From NCBI GenBank assembly GCA_026991005.1, contig JALXCH010000417.1, positions 1 through 15,289 on the forward strand: a stretch of DNA of 15,289 bases, in the 5' to 3' direction. This document shows positions 6,731 through 14,152 of the stretch, piece after piece; within the stretch, counting starts at the first letter, position 1; every line of letters starts with the position of its first letter. This DNA is from Calditrichia bacterium. Its GTDB lineage: Bacteria; Calditrichota; Calditrichia; RBG-13-44-9. Below the pieces are notes generated by a model that was not told where the DNA came from, made no database searches, and saw only the letters and a list, made by a program, of their open reading frames with translations. The translations under genes and the position numbers were made by a program.

Positions 6731-6914
6731 CCATGGAATTCGTGCTCATAACAATTTTAATTTGTTTTTTAACATTTGTATAGAACCCACTCTCTTCTAC
6801 CACTTTACGATATTTACCGTAAAACTCCATCATCTCAGCAACACCAGGATAATGTTTTTTTAATTCATCTTGCAATTCCTGATATTCATTTTCTTCTTTT
6901 TTAACATCAGTCAT
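6726..6914 (-). CDS. Small hypothetical protein encoded directly before the SDH protease
   Basis: A 62-residue acidic/basic protein, MTDVKKEENEYQELQDELK at the N-terminus, probably mostly helical, with no signal or membrane segment. The AGAGG at 6921-6925, 6 nt before the ATG, and a promoter-like pair upstream support expression. It ends ...VMSTNSMD, and its TGA (6728-6726) lies inside the upstream extension of the protease frame. It is therefore either a co-translated partner or the true N-terminus of one frame-shifted protein. Composition matches the AT-rich protease gene. Function unknown. Confidence 0.6.
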   Translation of the reverse strand: MTDVKKEENEYQELQDELKKHYPGVAEMMEFYGKYRKVVEESGFYTNVKKQIKIVMSTNSMD

Positions 6915-6946
6915 AAGATACCTCTTTCTTTATTTTAATTTTTTAT

Positions 6947-6975
6947 AATTTATATAATCGCATGTATATAGACAA
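6947..6975 (-). promoter_or_regulatory. Candidate promoter of the small ORF-protease operon
   Basis: On the minus strand, TTGTCT (6975-6970), a 17-bp spacer and TAAATT (6952-6947) lie about 32 bp before the ATG at 6914. The surrounding DNA is very AT-rich, so chance matches are likely and an alternative -10 TATAAA sits two bases away. Confidence 0.35.
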
Positions 6976-7021
6976 TATTAAATTTTGAAAAAAATTATAT
7001 ACTTGTGCCGTTTTTTTATTT

Positions 7022-7070
7022 TTTGATATTTGTTATTTGGAATTTGAGATTTGAGATAGATTATTTGTAA
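7022..7070. repeat. Degenerate 7-bp tandem array (TTTGNNA)
   Basis: Seven consecutive 7-bp units can be read: TTTGATA, TTTGTTA, TTTGGAA, TTTGAGA, TTTGAGA, TAGATTA and TTTGTAA. The array lies between the protease operon promoter and the end of the MFS gene. The rest of 6976-7126 holds no gene. Confidence 0.7.
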
Positions 7071-7126
7071 TTTTTTTTGCATTCTTTTGTTTTGATATTT
7101 TTCAAATAATCCCATCGCCCGGAATG

Positions 7127-8296
7127 TTACCGCCTGGCGGGCAAAATCAAAATCAACGGCAGGCCGAGTAACATTAATCCTGCGCTGGCCCAGAACGCCA
7201 CCCGCAGACCGAACAAATCGCCAATGGCGCCCATTAGCAAAATAGAAACCGCCCGAATAACAAAACTCAACGCCATGTAAACCCCATTGGCCAGAGCCCT
7301 GTTTTCCGGAAAATTTTCCTGCACCATCGCCATTATCACCGGAGTTAAAGAGAGCAAACTGAAACCCAGAATGGGTAACAGAGGTAGTCGCAGGGTTCCC
7401 TTCACCAATAAAAACAGGAGCATAAACAGAGCTGCCGTCATTTGCGCCAGAAAAAGCACCCGTTTGCGTCCCAATTTATCGCTTAACGAGCCGCCCAGTA
7501 AAGCGCCCGCTACTCCTGCCGCTTCCAGAACCGAAAGGGACATCCCCGCAAACCACAAACTGCCCCCTTCTTCGGTTAAAAACGTGGGCAAAAACGTGGT
7601 TAATGCCGAAGCCATAAAAGAACGCATGGTAATAATTCCTGCCAGCGGCAGCATCATACCGCGCATGCGTTGCAGCGCCTGCACCCAGTGCAGCGGAGGG
7701 TGCTCTTCCTCCACCGCCCTGGCAGTTACGCGACGTAATTTCAGGTACAGAAACGCAGAAGCCAGAAATCCGCCCACCATGAGGAAAGGCATCTGGTGCA
7801 GGGAAAAGATGCCCAGCGCGCTCACCACGATGATGGGTCCCAGGGTGCGTCCCAATTCTCCCCCCACCATCCAGAATCCCATGCTTTTACCCAATCGCTC
7901 TCCGGCCAGTTTACCTGCCACTACCGGACCAACAGCATGAAGCATGGCCGAATTTATTCCCGCAAACAACAGCAGCACGGTGAGCACGGCGTAAGAAGGC
8001 GCCACTCCCAGACAGCTCATCAGCAGCGCTGCCACCGATGGAGCGGTAATTACCACCCAGCGCAGGTTTGTGCGGTCCGAAAGATGCCCGATGAGGGGTT
8101 GCAACAGGGAAGGAATTTGCAGTAAAACGGCTAAAAATCCCGCTTCGGTTTTCAGCAAGGAGAACTTTTCGATGAGGCGGGGAAGCAGCGGTGCCAGAAA
8201 CGCCGTGTAAGTATCATGGGTGGCATGCCCGGTGGCAATTGCGGCAATTTTACCCGACTGGAAATTTTTACTGGTACTTCCGGAATTATTCAACAC
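7127..8296 (-). CDS. MFS transporter, Fsr (fosmidomycin-resistance)-like
   Basis: This 389-residue inner-membrane protein has the length and about 12 hydrophobic segments of a major facilitator. Motif A is seen at 70-80 (GHLSDRTNLRW) and again at the start of the second half (GSLSDKLGRKR, 269-279). The first helix carries GHATHDTYTAFLAPLLP (23-39), resembling the H-x-x-x-D-x-Y-x-x-x-x-P-x-L-P signature of Fsr-type exporters. It probably uses the proton gradient to export a small molecule; the substrate is not evident. The start is GTG at 8296 without a clear Shine-Dalgarno, and the next codon, TTG, is an alternative. Direct repeats at 8309-8332 may be a control site. No terminator was found after the stop. 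Confidence 0.88.
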   Translation of the reverse strand: MLNNSGSTSKNFQSGKIAAIATGHATHDTYTAFLAPLLPRLIEKFSLLKTEAGFLAVLLQIPSLLQPLIGHLSDRTNLRWVVITAPSVAALLMSCLGVAPSYAVLTVLLLFAGINSAMLHAVGPVVAGKLAGERLGKSMGFWMVGGELGRTLGPIIVVSALGIFSLHQMPFLMVGGFLASAFLYLKLRRVTARAVEEEHPPLHWVQALQRMRGMMLPLAGIITMRSFMASALTTFLPTFLTEEGGSLWFAGMSLSVLEAAGVAGALLGGSLSDKLGRKRVLFLAQMTAALFMLLFLLVKGTLRLPLLPILGFSLLSLTPVIMAMVQENFPENRALANGVYMALSFVIRAVSILLMGAIGDLFGLRVAFWASAGLMLLGLPLILILPARR

Positions 8297-8308
8297 CCAC
8301 CGTTCCCG

Positions 8309-8332
8309 TTAAAACCGACCATTTAAACCGAC
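8309..8332. promoter_or_regulatory. Two tandem TTWAAACCGAC boxes before the MFS gene
   Basis: TTAAAACCGAC (8309-8319) and TTTAAACCGAC (8322-8332) repeat with a 13-bp period just upstream of the GTG start, near where transcription or early leader would be. They may be a regulator binding site. The remainder of the 8333-8535 gap holds only a trivial 6-codon frame (8336-8356, minus) with an AGGGG site. Confidence 0.35.
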
Positions 8333-8535
8333 AAATTAGCCGTTTAATTTACCCATGTTTCCCCTTTTCTTCAATCAATCAAAAAAAATACCGGTGTAAG
8401 GAACAAGTGAGCGGTACAGGAAATTTCCTCAAAAATTGATAAAATCTTCTTCCTGAAAACGCAGGTAAACAGAGCTCAGTTTCCTATGGAATTTTTCCGG
8501 AACAGAAAAAGAAGAAGTTCGACTCCGTCCCCCCC

Positions 8536-8566
8536 AAAAAAAATCAGCTCCGCCGAAGCGGAGCTT
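8536..8566 (-). terminator. Terminator of the secreted protein gene with UUCG tetraloop
   Basis: On the minus strand AGCTCCGC-TTCG-GCGGAGCT forms an 8-bp stem closed by a C(UUCG)G tetraloop, followed by GA and eight T residues (8543-8536). It lies about 65 bp after the stop codon of the 8632..10086 gene and separates it from the MFS gene. Confidence 0.88.
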
Positions 8567-8631
8567 TCATTTGTTAAACAGATTATTTAAAGTAGCCTGC
8601 AAAAGGGAAATAAACAGGAATTTGTCAATCC

Positions 8632-10086
8632 CTACCGCATCAGCACCATTTTCTGGGTTGCTTTTACCTGCCCGTTGGCGACGAGTCTGTAAAAGTACAC
8701 CCCGCTGGGCAGGGGACGTCCCCGAAAATCACACCCATCCCACATGACCCGGTGAGTACCAGCGGCATAAAATCGATTCCCCAGCGAGGCAATCTTCTGC
8801 CCCAGCGCAGAGTAAATATCAATGCGCGCCGTTTGAGCCGTAGGAAGAGTAAAGGTAATGTAAGTGGTGGGATTAAAGGGATTGGGATAATTTTGTTTTA
8901 ACGCGTACTTCCGCGGAAGCGGTACATTTCCCGCGCCAATTCCCGAGAATTGCCCGGCAGTATCGGTTTTAACCACAAACACATCGCTATTACCGGCACC
9001 ACTGGATTCCGTCGAACCTACCGCCAGATAAAAATGGTCGCTGGTTTCAATCACATCCCACAAAATATCTTCGTCATCGCCTCCATAGGCTTCCATCCAG
9101 ATGGCATTTCCGTTCTTCACCTTTATCAGCATTCCTTTTACCCAGCCTCCCATGGAGAAGGTTTTACCTGCCATAATAAAACCACCATCCGAGGTGGGAT
9201 AGATGGAAAAGGCATAATCATCATCGCCGCCGCCGCCGTGAAACGTGCACACCGTATCACCCGCGGCATTCAGGTGCACCATAAAAAAGTCGTGGCTGTA
9301 ACCGCTCCCCCAATATCCGTAACCTGCAAACACCGGTTCGTTTCCGGCCACACAAACGCCGTACCCTTCCGTCCAGCCGCTGGAAGAAATGGATTTGAGC
9401 CAGCCGGTCGAACCGTCCGGGTTGACCTGAATCATGTACATATCCGGAGAAAAAAGCAGATAGGACTTGGCGGAAACGTAAATGTGACCGCTGGCATCTA
9501 CCGCGCAGGCACGCCCTTCATCGTCCCCACTGGCACCAAAAGTTGCCGTCCACAGCGTATCTCCGTTGGCATCCACTTTCAGCACCCACACATCCTTTCC
9601 GCCGTGACCAAAGGAAGCCGTAGTACCGGAAATAACAAAATTACCGTCCGGAGTAGGGGCAATGTCCCAGCCGGAATCGTTGTCACTGCCTCCATACGTT
9701 TTGCTCCACTGCACGGCTCCCTGGGCATTAATTTTCACCAGCAGCAGGTCTTTGGGGTCGTTCTCCTGTAACTTCTGGTACCCCACTATCATTGCCCCGC
9801 CATCCGAAGTTGCCGCACAACCATGGAACAATTCATAAATCCCGGTGTCGTAAGTTTTCTCCCAGATGGCAGTGCCATGGGGAGACATTTTTACCATGTA
9901 CCCATCCAGGCCTACCCCATTAAACGATTGGGTGTAACCCACAATCAGATAATTGCCGTCCGGCAACTCTGCCACACCGTATGCGACATCCGCATCCAGC
10001 CCGCCAAAGGTTTTCTGAAAGGTTAATCCTGCCCACAGAAAGGCAGGAACAAGCACTAACAACATCCAGGATGTAAAGCGTGTCAT
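8632..10086 (-). CDS. Secreted seven-repeat (probable beta-propeller) protein with type IX-like C-terminal sorting domain
   Basis: A 484-residue exported protein. Residues 1-20 are a signal peptide (MTRFTSWMLLVLVPAFLWAG). Seven repeats of about 52 residues follow, beginning near residues 23, 75, 127, 179, 229, 280 and 330. Each contains a W/F-x-K-T-Y/F-G-G start, a G-D-D/D-x-x-x turn, T-x-D-G-x-F/Y-x-I/V-x-G and D-x-x-V-x-K-x-D/N-x-x-G-x-x-x-W. Seven units fit a closed seven-bladed propeller. Residues 393-484 are the C-terminal domain with NYPNPFNPTTYITFTLP, IYSALGQKI, WDGCDFRGRPLPSGVYFYRL and a final KMVLMR, as in proteins routed by type IX-like secretion. GGAGGT five bases before the ATG sets the start. 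No enzyme residues are recognised, so a surface binding or scaffold role is likely. Confidence 0.9.
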   Translation of the reverse strand: MTRFTSWMLLVLVPAFLWAGLTFQKTFGGLDADVAYGVAELPDGNYLIVGYTQSFNGVGLDGYMVKMSPHGTAIWEKTYDTGIYELFHGCAATSDGGAMIVGYQKLQENDPKDLLLVKINAQGAVQWSKTYGGSDNDSGWDIAPTPDGNFVISGTTASFGHGGKDVWVLKVDANGDTLWTATFGASGDDEGRACAVDASGHIYVSAKSYLLFSPDMYMIQVNPDGSTGWLKSISSSGWTEGYGVCVAGNEPVFAGYGYWGSGYSHDFFMVHLNAAGDTVCTFHGGGGDDDYAFSIYPTSDGGFIMAGKTFSMGGWVKGMLIKVKNGNAIWMEAYGGDDEDILWDVIETSDHFYLAVGSTESSGAGNSDVFVVKTDTAGQFSGIGAGNVPLPRKYALKQNYPNPFNPTTYITFTLPTAQTARIDIYSALGQKIASLGNRFYAAGTHRVMWDGCDFRGRPLPSGVYFYRLVANGQVKATQKMVLMR

Positions 10087-10152
10087 GGTTACCTCCGTGT
10101 TTTAATCTTTGAGATGTATGGAACCATTAAAACCATTTCCCGAAAAGAAATT

Positions 10153-10168
10153 GGTGACATTCATCACA
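10153..10168. promoter_or_regulatory. CRP/FNR-like palindrome upstream of the secreted protein gene
   Basis: Read on the minus strand, TGTGA-TGAATG-TCACC matches the TGTGA-N6-TCACA consensus of CRP-type regulators in nine of ten arm bases. It lies 67 bp before the start at 10086. Whether this organism has a regulator with that specificity is unknown. Confidence 0.4.
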
Positions 10169-10195
10169 AACCCCTCTCTTTTCTCCGGGATAATG

Positions 10196-10223
10196 GAGCA
10201 ACGAGAATTGCTTTCTCTTGCTC
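10196..10223. repeat. 11-bp hairpin in the divergent intergenic region
   Basis: GAGCAA-(C)-GAGAA at 10196-10207 pairs with TTCTC-TTGCTC at 10213-10223 around a TTGCT loop, with one bulged base. No T run follows on either side, so it is more likely a leader or regulatory structure than a terminator. Confidence 0.45.
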
Positions 10224-10473
10224 ATAACAAAACCAACAGATTCCTGCTATTTTTAAACCTATCCGCTAAATCCTCGATCCGGGAATGACATATATCGCTA
10301 TGGGTTAAATACGTATGCACCGGATGTTATGGTTCTCTGTTTTTCAATATCTTGAATATTATCGGAATAGCAGAAAAAAGTTGAATCGTTAACCCGGCTT
10401 TGTTCCTGTTTCCTTCTTCAACAAAATCCATTTGAAACTTTACTTTTTTACCATTCAATTTTATCTTTGATTC
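10224..10473. other. Divergent intergenic region before the antiporter gene
   Basis: No gene is seen. It contains a 15-bp palindrome AATAT-CTTGA-ATATT (10346-10360). I could not find a convincing -35/-10 pair for the antiporter. Both divergent promoters should lie within the 387 bp between the two start codons. Confidence 0.4.
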
Positions 10474-12450
10474 ATGAAACGACTCCTCTGGGCCGGAATT
10501 TTCGCAGTGTTTCTGCTTTTCCCTCTTTCAGGAAGCAGTTCCCCAACCTCGGCATTTCGCCTGCAATCCCCTCGCATTGTTTTGCAGGATATAGAGTTTT
10601 CGCTTTCAATTCATCCGGCTCCCTGGTTTCTGGCTCGCTTCGATTCTCAACGGGTAGTTTACCACATTCGGGATTCCCGCTCGGGGGAAGTACTGACGGA
10701 AGGAGAGTTTGTTCCTTCCCTTTTGCACCCGGAAAAAACCCTAAAGGTTCGTCTTTCCCTCCCAAACCGGGGAAGACATTTCTTAACGGTAGAACTGGGG
10801 GAATTTCGGGAGGACTTTTCCCTGCGAGCCATTCCCGGCTGGTTCAGCATTTTACCTCCCTTGCTGGCCATTTTATTGGCGCTGCTCACCCGGCAGGTCA
10901 TTGTGGCACTCTTTTCCGGCATCTGGCTGGGAGTCACGTTTATTTACCATTTCAATCCCATACTGGGATTTCTGCACACCCTGGACGAAGCGATTGTGCA
11001 GGCGGTAGCGGATCCGGAGCGGATTTCCATCCTCATTTTCAGCCTGGTTCTGGGAGGCATGGTGGGGGTAATTACCCGTTCCGGAGGAACCCGCGGAATC
11101 GTGGAAAAATTAGCCCAATATGCCAACAACGCCCGACACGGTCAATTGGCAACCTGGGCGATGGGCGTCCTGATCTTTTTCGACGATTACGCCAACACCC
11201 TCATCGTCGGTAACACCATGCGTCCCCTTACGGATCGACTGCGCATCAGTCGGGAGAAGCTCTCGTATCTGGTGGATTCCACTGCCGCACCAGTGGCGAA
11301 CATCGCCATTATTTCCACCTGGATCGGATACGAAATTAGCTTGATTAATCAATCGTTTCGCCTGCTGAACATCCCGGACAATGCTTACATTACCTTCATA
11401 AAAACCATTCCTTACAATTTTTATCCCATTTACGCACTGATTTTCGGATTTTTTGTAGCCTGGCTATTGCGGGATTTTGGCAGTATGTACCGTGCCGAAA
11501 TGCGCGCCCGGCGGAGCGGTGCGGTACTCCGTGCCGGTGCCATGCCGCTGGCAGACCTCACGGCTACGGAAGTGGAAGAGAAAAAACATATTCCCCGACG
11601 CTGGTACAATGCGTTTATCCCCATCGGTGTCGTCATCCTGACTGTGGCATTGGGATTAATTTACACCGGTTACCACAACCTCCCCGATGGCACTGCCTCT
11701 CTTCAGAATGTCGGGTGGATTCGGCAAATCAGCCTGATTGTGGGCAATTCCAATTCCTTTGCCGTGTTGATGTGGGCCTCCTTTCTGGGCTCCATTACTG
11801 CCATTTTACTGGCACTGAGCCAGCGCCTGCTGACGCTTCATCAGGCTATGGAGGCCTGGGTAAAGGGAATTCGTTCCATGGTCATGGCAGGGATTATTCT
11901 CACCAGCGCCTGGGCAATTGGGAACATCTGCCAGGAGCTTTTCACTGCCGATTATGTAATTCACCTCACCCGGCATTTTTTCACCCCGCACTGGTTACCC
12001 CTCATTACTTTTCTTACCGCTGCCATCATTAGCTTTGCCACCGGCACTTCCTGGGGCACCATGGCCATTCTGATGCCCATTGCCATCCCACTGGCATATA
12101 AATTTCCAGCGGAACATGCTCTAACCCTCACCCACACCAATCAATTAATTTTGAGCACCATTGCCGCCGTACTGGCAGGTGCCACCTTTGGAGATCACTG
12201 CTCACCCATTTCGGATACGACCATCATGTCCAGTATGGCCTCTGGTGCCGACCATATCGACCACGTGCGCACCCAGCTACCGTACGCCTTAACCGTGGCG
12301 CTGGTCGCCAGCTTCTTGGGCTACGTACCCGTGGGATTTGGCTGGAGCGACTGGTGGGTGCTGGTTCTGGGCACAATTGTGCTGTTTTTAATTGTGCGTT
12401 TCCTGGGGAAAAGCACCAATGTGCTGCCCGATTCTTCTTCTGCAGAATAA
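10474..12450 (+). CDS. NhaC-family Na+/H+ antiporter with exported N-terminal domain
   Basis: This 658-residue protein joins a signal peptide (1-22), an exported beta-rich domain (about 25-120) and an NhaC-type permease. Family members usually have about 450-550 residues. The permease shows FFDDYANTLIVGNTMRPLTD (235-254), LSYLVDSTAAPVANIAIIST and, near the end, GDHCSPISDTTIMSSMASG with GADHIDHVRTQLPYAL, the hallmark stretches of this family. About 11-13 hydrophobic segments place it in the inner membrane. The expected role is sodium/proton exchange or exchange of a charged metabolite, since NhaC relatives also move malate/lactate. The ATG has no Shine-Dalgarno (TTTGATTC precedes it), unlike most neighbours, but it starts a good signal peptide. 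The aldehyde dehydrogenase follows after 104 bp with its own promoter. Confidence 0.9.
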   Translation: MKRLLWAGIFAVFLLFPLSGSSSPTSAFRLQSPRIVLQDIEFSLSIHPAPWFLARFDSQRVVYHIRDSRSGEVLTEGEFVPSLLHPEKTLKVRLSLPNRGRHFLTVELGEFREDFSLRAIPGWFSILPPLLAILLALLTRQVIVALFSGIWLGVTFIYHFNPILGFLHTLDEAIVQAVADPERISILIFSLVLGGMVGVITRSGGTRGIVEKLAQYANNARHGQLATWAMGVLIFFDDYANTLIVGNTMRPLTDRLRISREKLSYLVDSTAAPVANIAIISTWIGYEISLINQSFRLLNIPDNAYITFIKTIPYNFYPIYALIFGFFVAWLLRDFGSMYRAEMRARRSGAVLRAGAMPLADLTATEVEEKKHIPRRWYNAFIPIGVVILTVALGLIYTGYHNLPDGTASLQNVGWIRQISLIVGNSNSFAVLMWASFLGSITAILLALSQRLLTLHQAMEAWVKGIRSMVMAGIILTSAWAIGNICQELFTADYVIHLTRHFFTPHWLPLITFLTAAIISFATGTSWGTMAILMPIAIPLAYKFPAEHALTLTHTNQLILSTIAAVLAGATFGDHCSPISDTTIMSSMASGADHIDHVRTQLPYALTVALVASFLGYVPVGFGWSDWWVLVLGTIVLFLIVRFLGKSTNVLPDSSSAE

Positions 12451-12485
12451 AGGACTCTCCCTCACCAAGGTTTCTTTTTTTCCAA

Positions 12486-12514
12486 TTGATAATTTTCTTC
12501 TATCATCCTAATTT
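12486..12514 (+). promoter_or_regulatory. Sigma-70-like promoter of the aldehyde dehydrogenase gene
   Basis: TTGATA (12486-12491), 17 bp, TAATTT (12509-12514) lie 40 bp before the start codon. Hexamers and spacing almost repeat the promoter at 91-119. The T8 run at 12473-12480 has no stem before it, so I do not call a terminator for the antiporter. Confidence 0.6.
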
Positions 12515-12554
12515 TGAGCAATTACTGAACTTAAAAACAATTGGAGGCTCATCC

Positions 12555-14096
12555 ATGAACATCGACATGTCCTTTTTGAAGGATCTGGGAATTGAAGAAG
12601 TCAATTACGGTGCCAGCTACGGCGAATGGATTCGCAACGACCAGGGACGCATTCTGGAATCCCGCACCCCCATTACCGGAGAGGTGATTGGTAAAGTGCA
12701 CGAAGCCACACCGGACGATTACGAAACCATTATTCAGAAAGCCCAGGAAGCCTTTCTGGAATGGCGCAACATTCCGGCTCCTAAACGGGGAGAGATTGTC
12801 CGGCTGATTGGTCTGGAATTGCGGAAATACAAAGAACCGCTGGGGAAGCTGGTTACCCTGGAAATGGGGAAAATCCTGCCCGAAGGCCTGGGTGAAGTGC
12901 AGGAGATGATCGACATTGCCGACTTTGCCGTAGGTTTAAGTCGCCAGCTTTACGGACTGACCATCCAGAGCGAACGCCCCAAACATCGCATGTACGAGCA
13001 GTGGCTTCCGCTGGGGCCCATCGGCATCATCACGGCCTTCAATTTTCCGGTAGCGGTGTGGTCATGGAATGCCCTGATTGCGGCGGTTGCCGGGGATGTG
13101 ATGATCTGGAAACCCAGCAGCCAGACGCCCCTTTGCGCTATCGCCATTCAGAACATTGTAGATCAGGTGACCCAGCGCGAAGGTTTACCCAAGGGCATTT
13201 TCAACACCCTGATTGGTCCCGGTTCCACGGTGGGTCAAAAGCTTCTGGAGGACAAACGCGTCCCGCTCATCAGCTTTACGGGAAGCATCCCCATGGGACG
13301 CCGGGTAGCCACCACCGTGGGCAAACGTCTGGGCAAGACCATTCTGGAGCTGGGCGGCAACAACGCCATCATCATTACCGAAACCGCCAATCTGGACATG
13401 GCATTACGAGCCGTGTTGTTCGCTGCCGTAGGTACAGCCGGGCAACGCTGCACCACCACCCGCCGTTTAATCATTCACGAAAGCATTTACGACAAATTCA
13501 TCGAGCAGCTCATTAACGCCTACAAACAGATTACCATTGGCAACCCGCTGGAAGAGGGTATTTTAATGGGACCGATGGTGGATAAAGCGGCGGTGGAAAC
13601 CATGCAGGCAGCGCTGGATCAGCTTAAAAAGGAAGGTGGAAAAATTCTTTACGGTGGTGAGGTGCTGGAAGGCGAGCAATATCCCGGCGGTTTGTACGTC
13701 CGTCCCTGCATCGCCGAAGCGGAAAATCATTACGACATTGTTCAGCACGAAACATTTGCTCCCATACTGTACGTGATGAAATACAAAACCATGGAAGAAG
13801 CGCTTCGGCTGCACAACGGCGTCAGTCAGGGACTTTCTTCCGCTATTTTCTCCACCAATCTGCATCAAATTGAATACTTCCTGGGTCCCGAAGGTTCGGA
13901 TTGCGGAATTGCCAATGTGAACATGGGAACCAGCGGTGCCGAAATTGGTGGTGCTTTTGGTGGTGAAAAAGATACCGGCGGAGGCCGCGAATCCGGTTCC
14001 GATGCCTGGAAAGCCTACATGCGCCGCCAGACGGTAACCATTAACTGGGGACACGAGCTGCCCTTGGCACAGGGCATTAAATTCGGCGATTTCTAA
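12555..14096 (+). CDS. ALDH7-family aldehyde dehydrogenase (L-aminoadipate-semialdehyde dehydrogenase type)
   Basis: This 513-residue cytosolic enzyme should oxidise an aldehyde to its acid with NAD+. Visible active-site features are N163 (AFNFPVAVW), K186 (WKPSSQTPL), the FTGS loop at 241-244, E265 (LELGGNNA), the catalytic C299 (GQRCTTTRR) and E399-F401 (HETFAPIL). The C-terminal stretch GEKDTGGGRESGSDAWKAYM is the signature of the antiquitin/ALDH7 group, whose usual substrate is alpha-aminoadipate semialdehyde (piperideine-6-carboxylate) in lysine breakdown. The frame is open 67 codons farther upstream, but TTGGAGG at 12541-12547 and homology support the ATG at 12555. No other lysine-catabolic gene is nearby, so the substrate is inferred from family. 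Confidence 0.92.
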   Translation: MNIDMSFLKDLGIEEVNYGASYGEWIRNDQGRILESRTPITGEVIGKVHEATPDDYETIIQKAQEAFLEWRNIPAPKRGEIVRLIGLELRKYKEPLGKLVTLEMGKILPEGLGEVQEMIDIADFAVGLSRQLYGLTIQSERPKHRMYEQWLPLGPIGIITAFNFPVAVWSWNALIAAVAGDVMIWKPSSQTPLCAIAIQNIVDQVTQREGLPKGIFNTLIGPGSTVGQKLLEDKRVPLISFTGSIPMGRRVATTVGKRLGKTILELGGNNAIIITETANLDMALRAVLFAAVGTAGQRCTTTRRLIIHESIYDKFIEQLINAYKQITIGNPLEEGILMGPMVDKAAVETMQAALDQLKKEGGKILYGGEVLEGEQYPGGLYVRPCIAEAENHYDIVQHETFAPILYVMKYKTMEEALRLHNGVSQGLSSAIFSTNLHQIEYFLGPEGSDCGIANVNMGTSGAEIGGAFGGEKDTGGGRESGSDAWKAYMRRQTVTINWGHELPLAQGIKFGDF

Positions 14097-14122
14097 CCGC
14101 ACCTAAAATGGATGAAGAGAAG

Positions 14123-14152
14123 AAGGGGGAACAGGCATGTTTCCCCTTTTTT
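14123..14152 (+). terminator. Rho-independent terminator after the aldehyde dehydrogenase gene
   Basis: AAGGGGGAACA (14123-14133) pairs with TGTTTCCCCTT (14138-14148) with one mismatch around a GGCA loop, followed by a T run to 14152. Confidence 0.82.

Noticed and set aside
7287..7940. 217-codon plus-strand frame.
   Set aside because: Antisense shadow of the MFS gene, whose motifs and membrane segments are clear on the other strand.
8336..8356. Six-codon minus-strand frame with AGGGG before it.
   Set aside because: Too short to support as a leader peptide and no stalling or attenuator structure follows.
8950..9771. 273-codon plus-strand frame.
   Set aside because: Antisense shadow of the repeat-containing secreted protein; the repeat structure makes long antisense frames likely.
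10467..11213. 248-codon plus-strand frame rich in G, S, H and P.
   Set aside because: Overlaps the antiporter gene in another frame and has the composition of an out-of-frame reading.
12354..12554. 67-codon upstream extension of the aldehyde dehydrogenase.
   Set aside because: It runs into the antiporter gene, crosses the promoter, and the ALDH7 N-terminus fits the ATG at 12555 with its TTGGAGG site.
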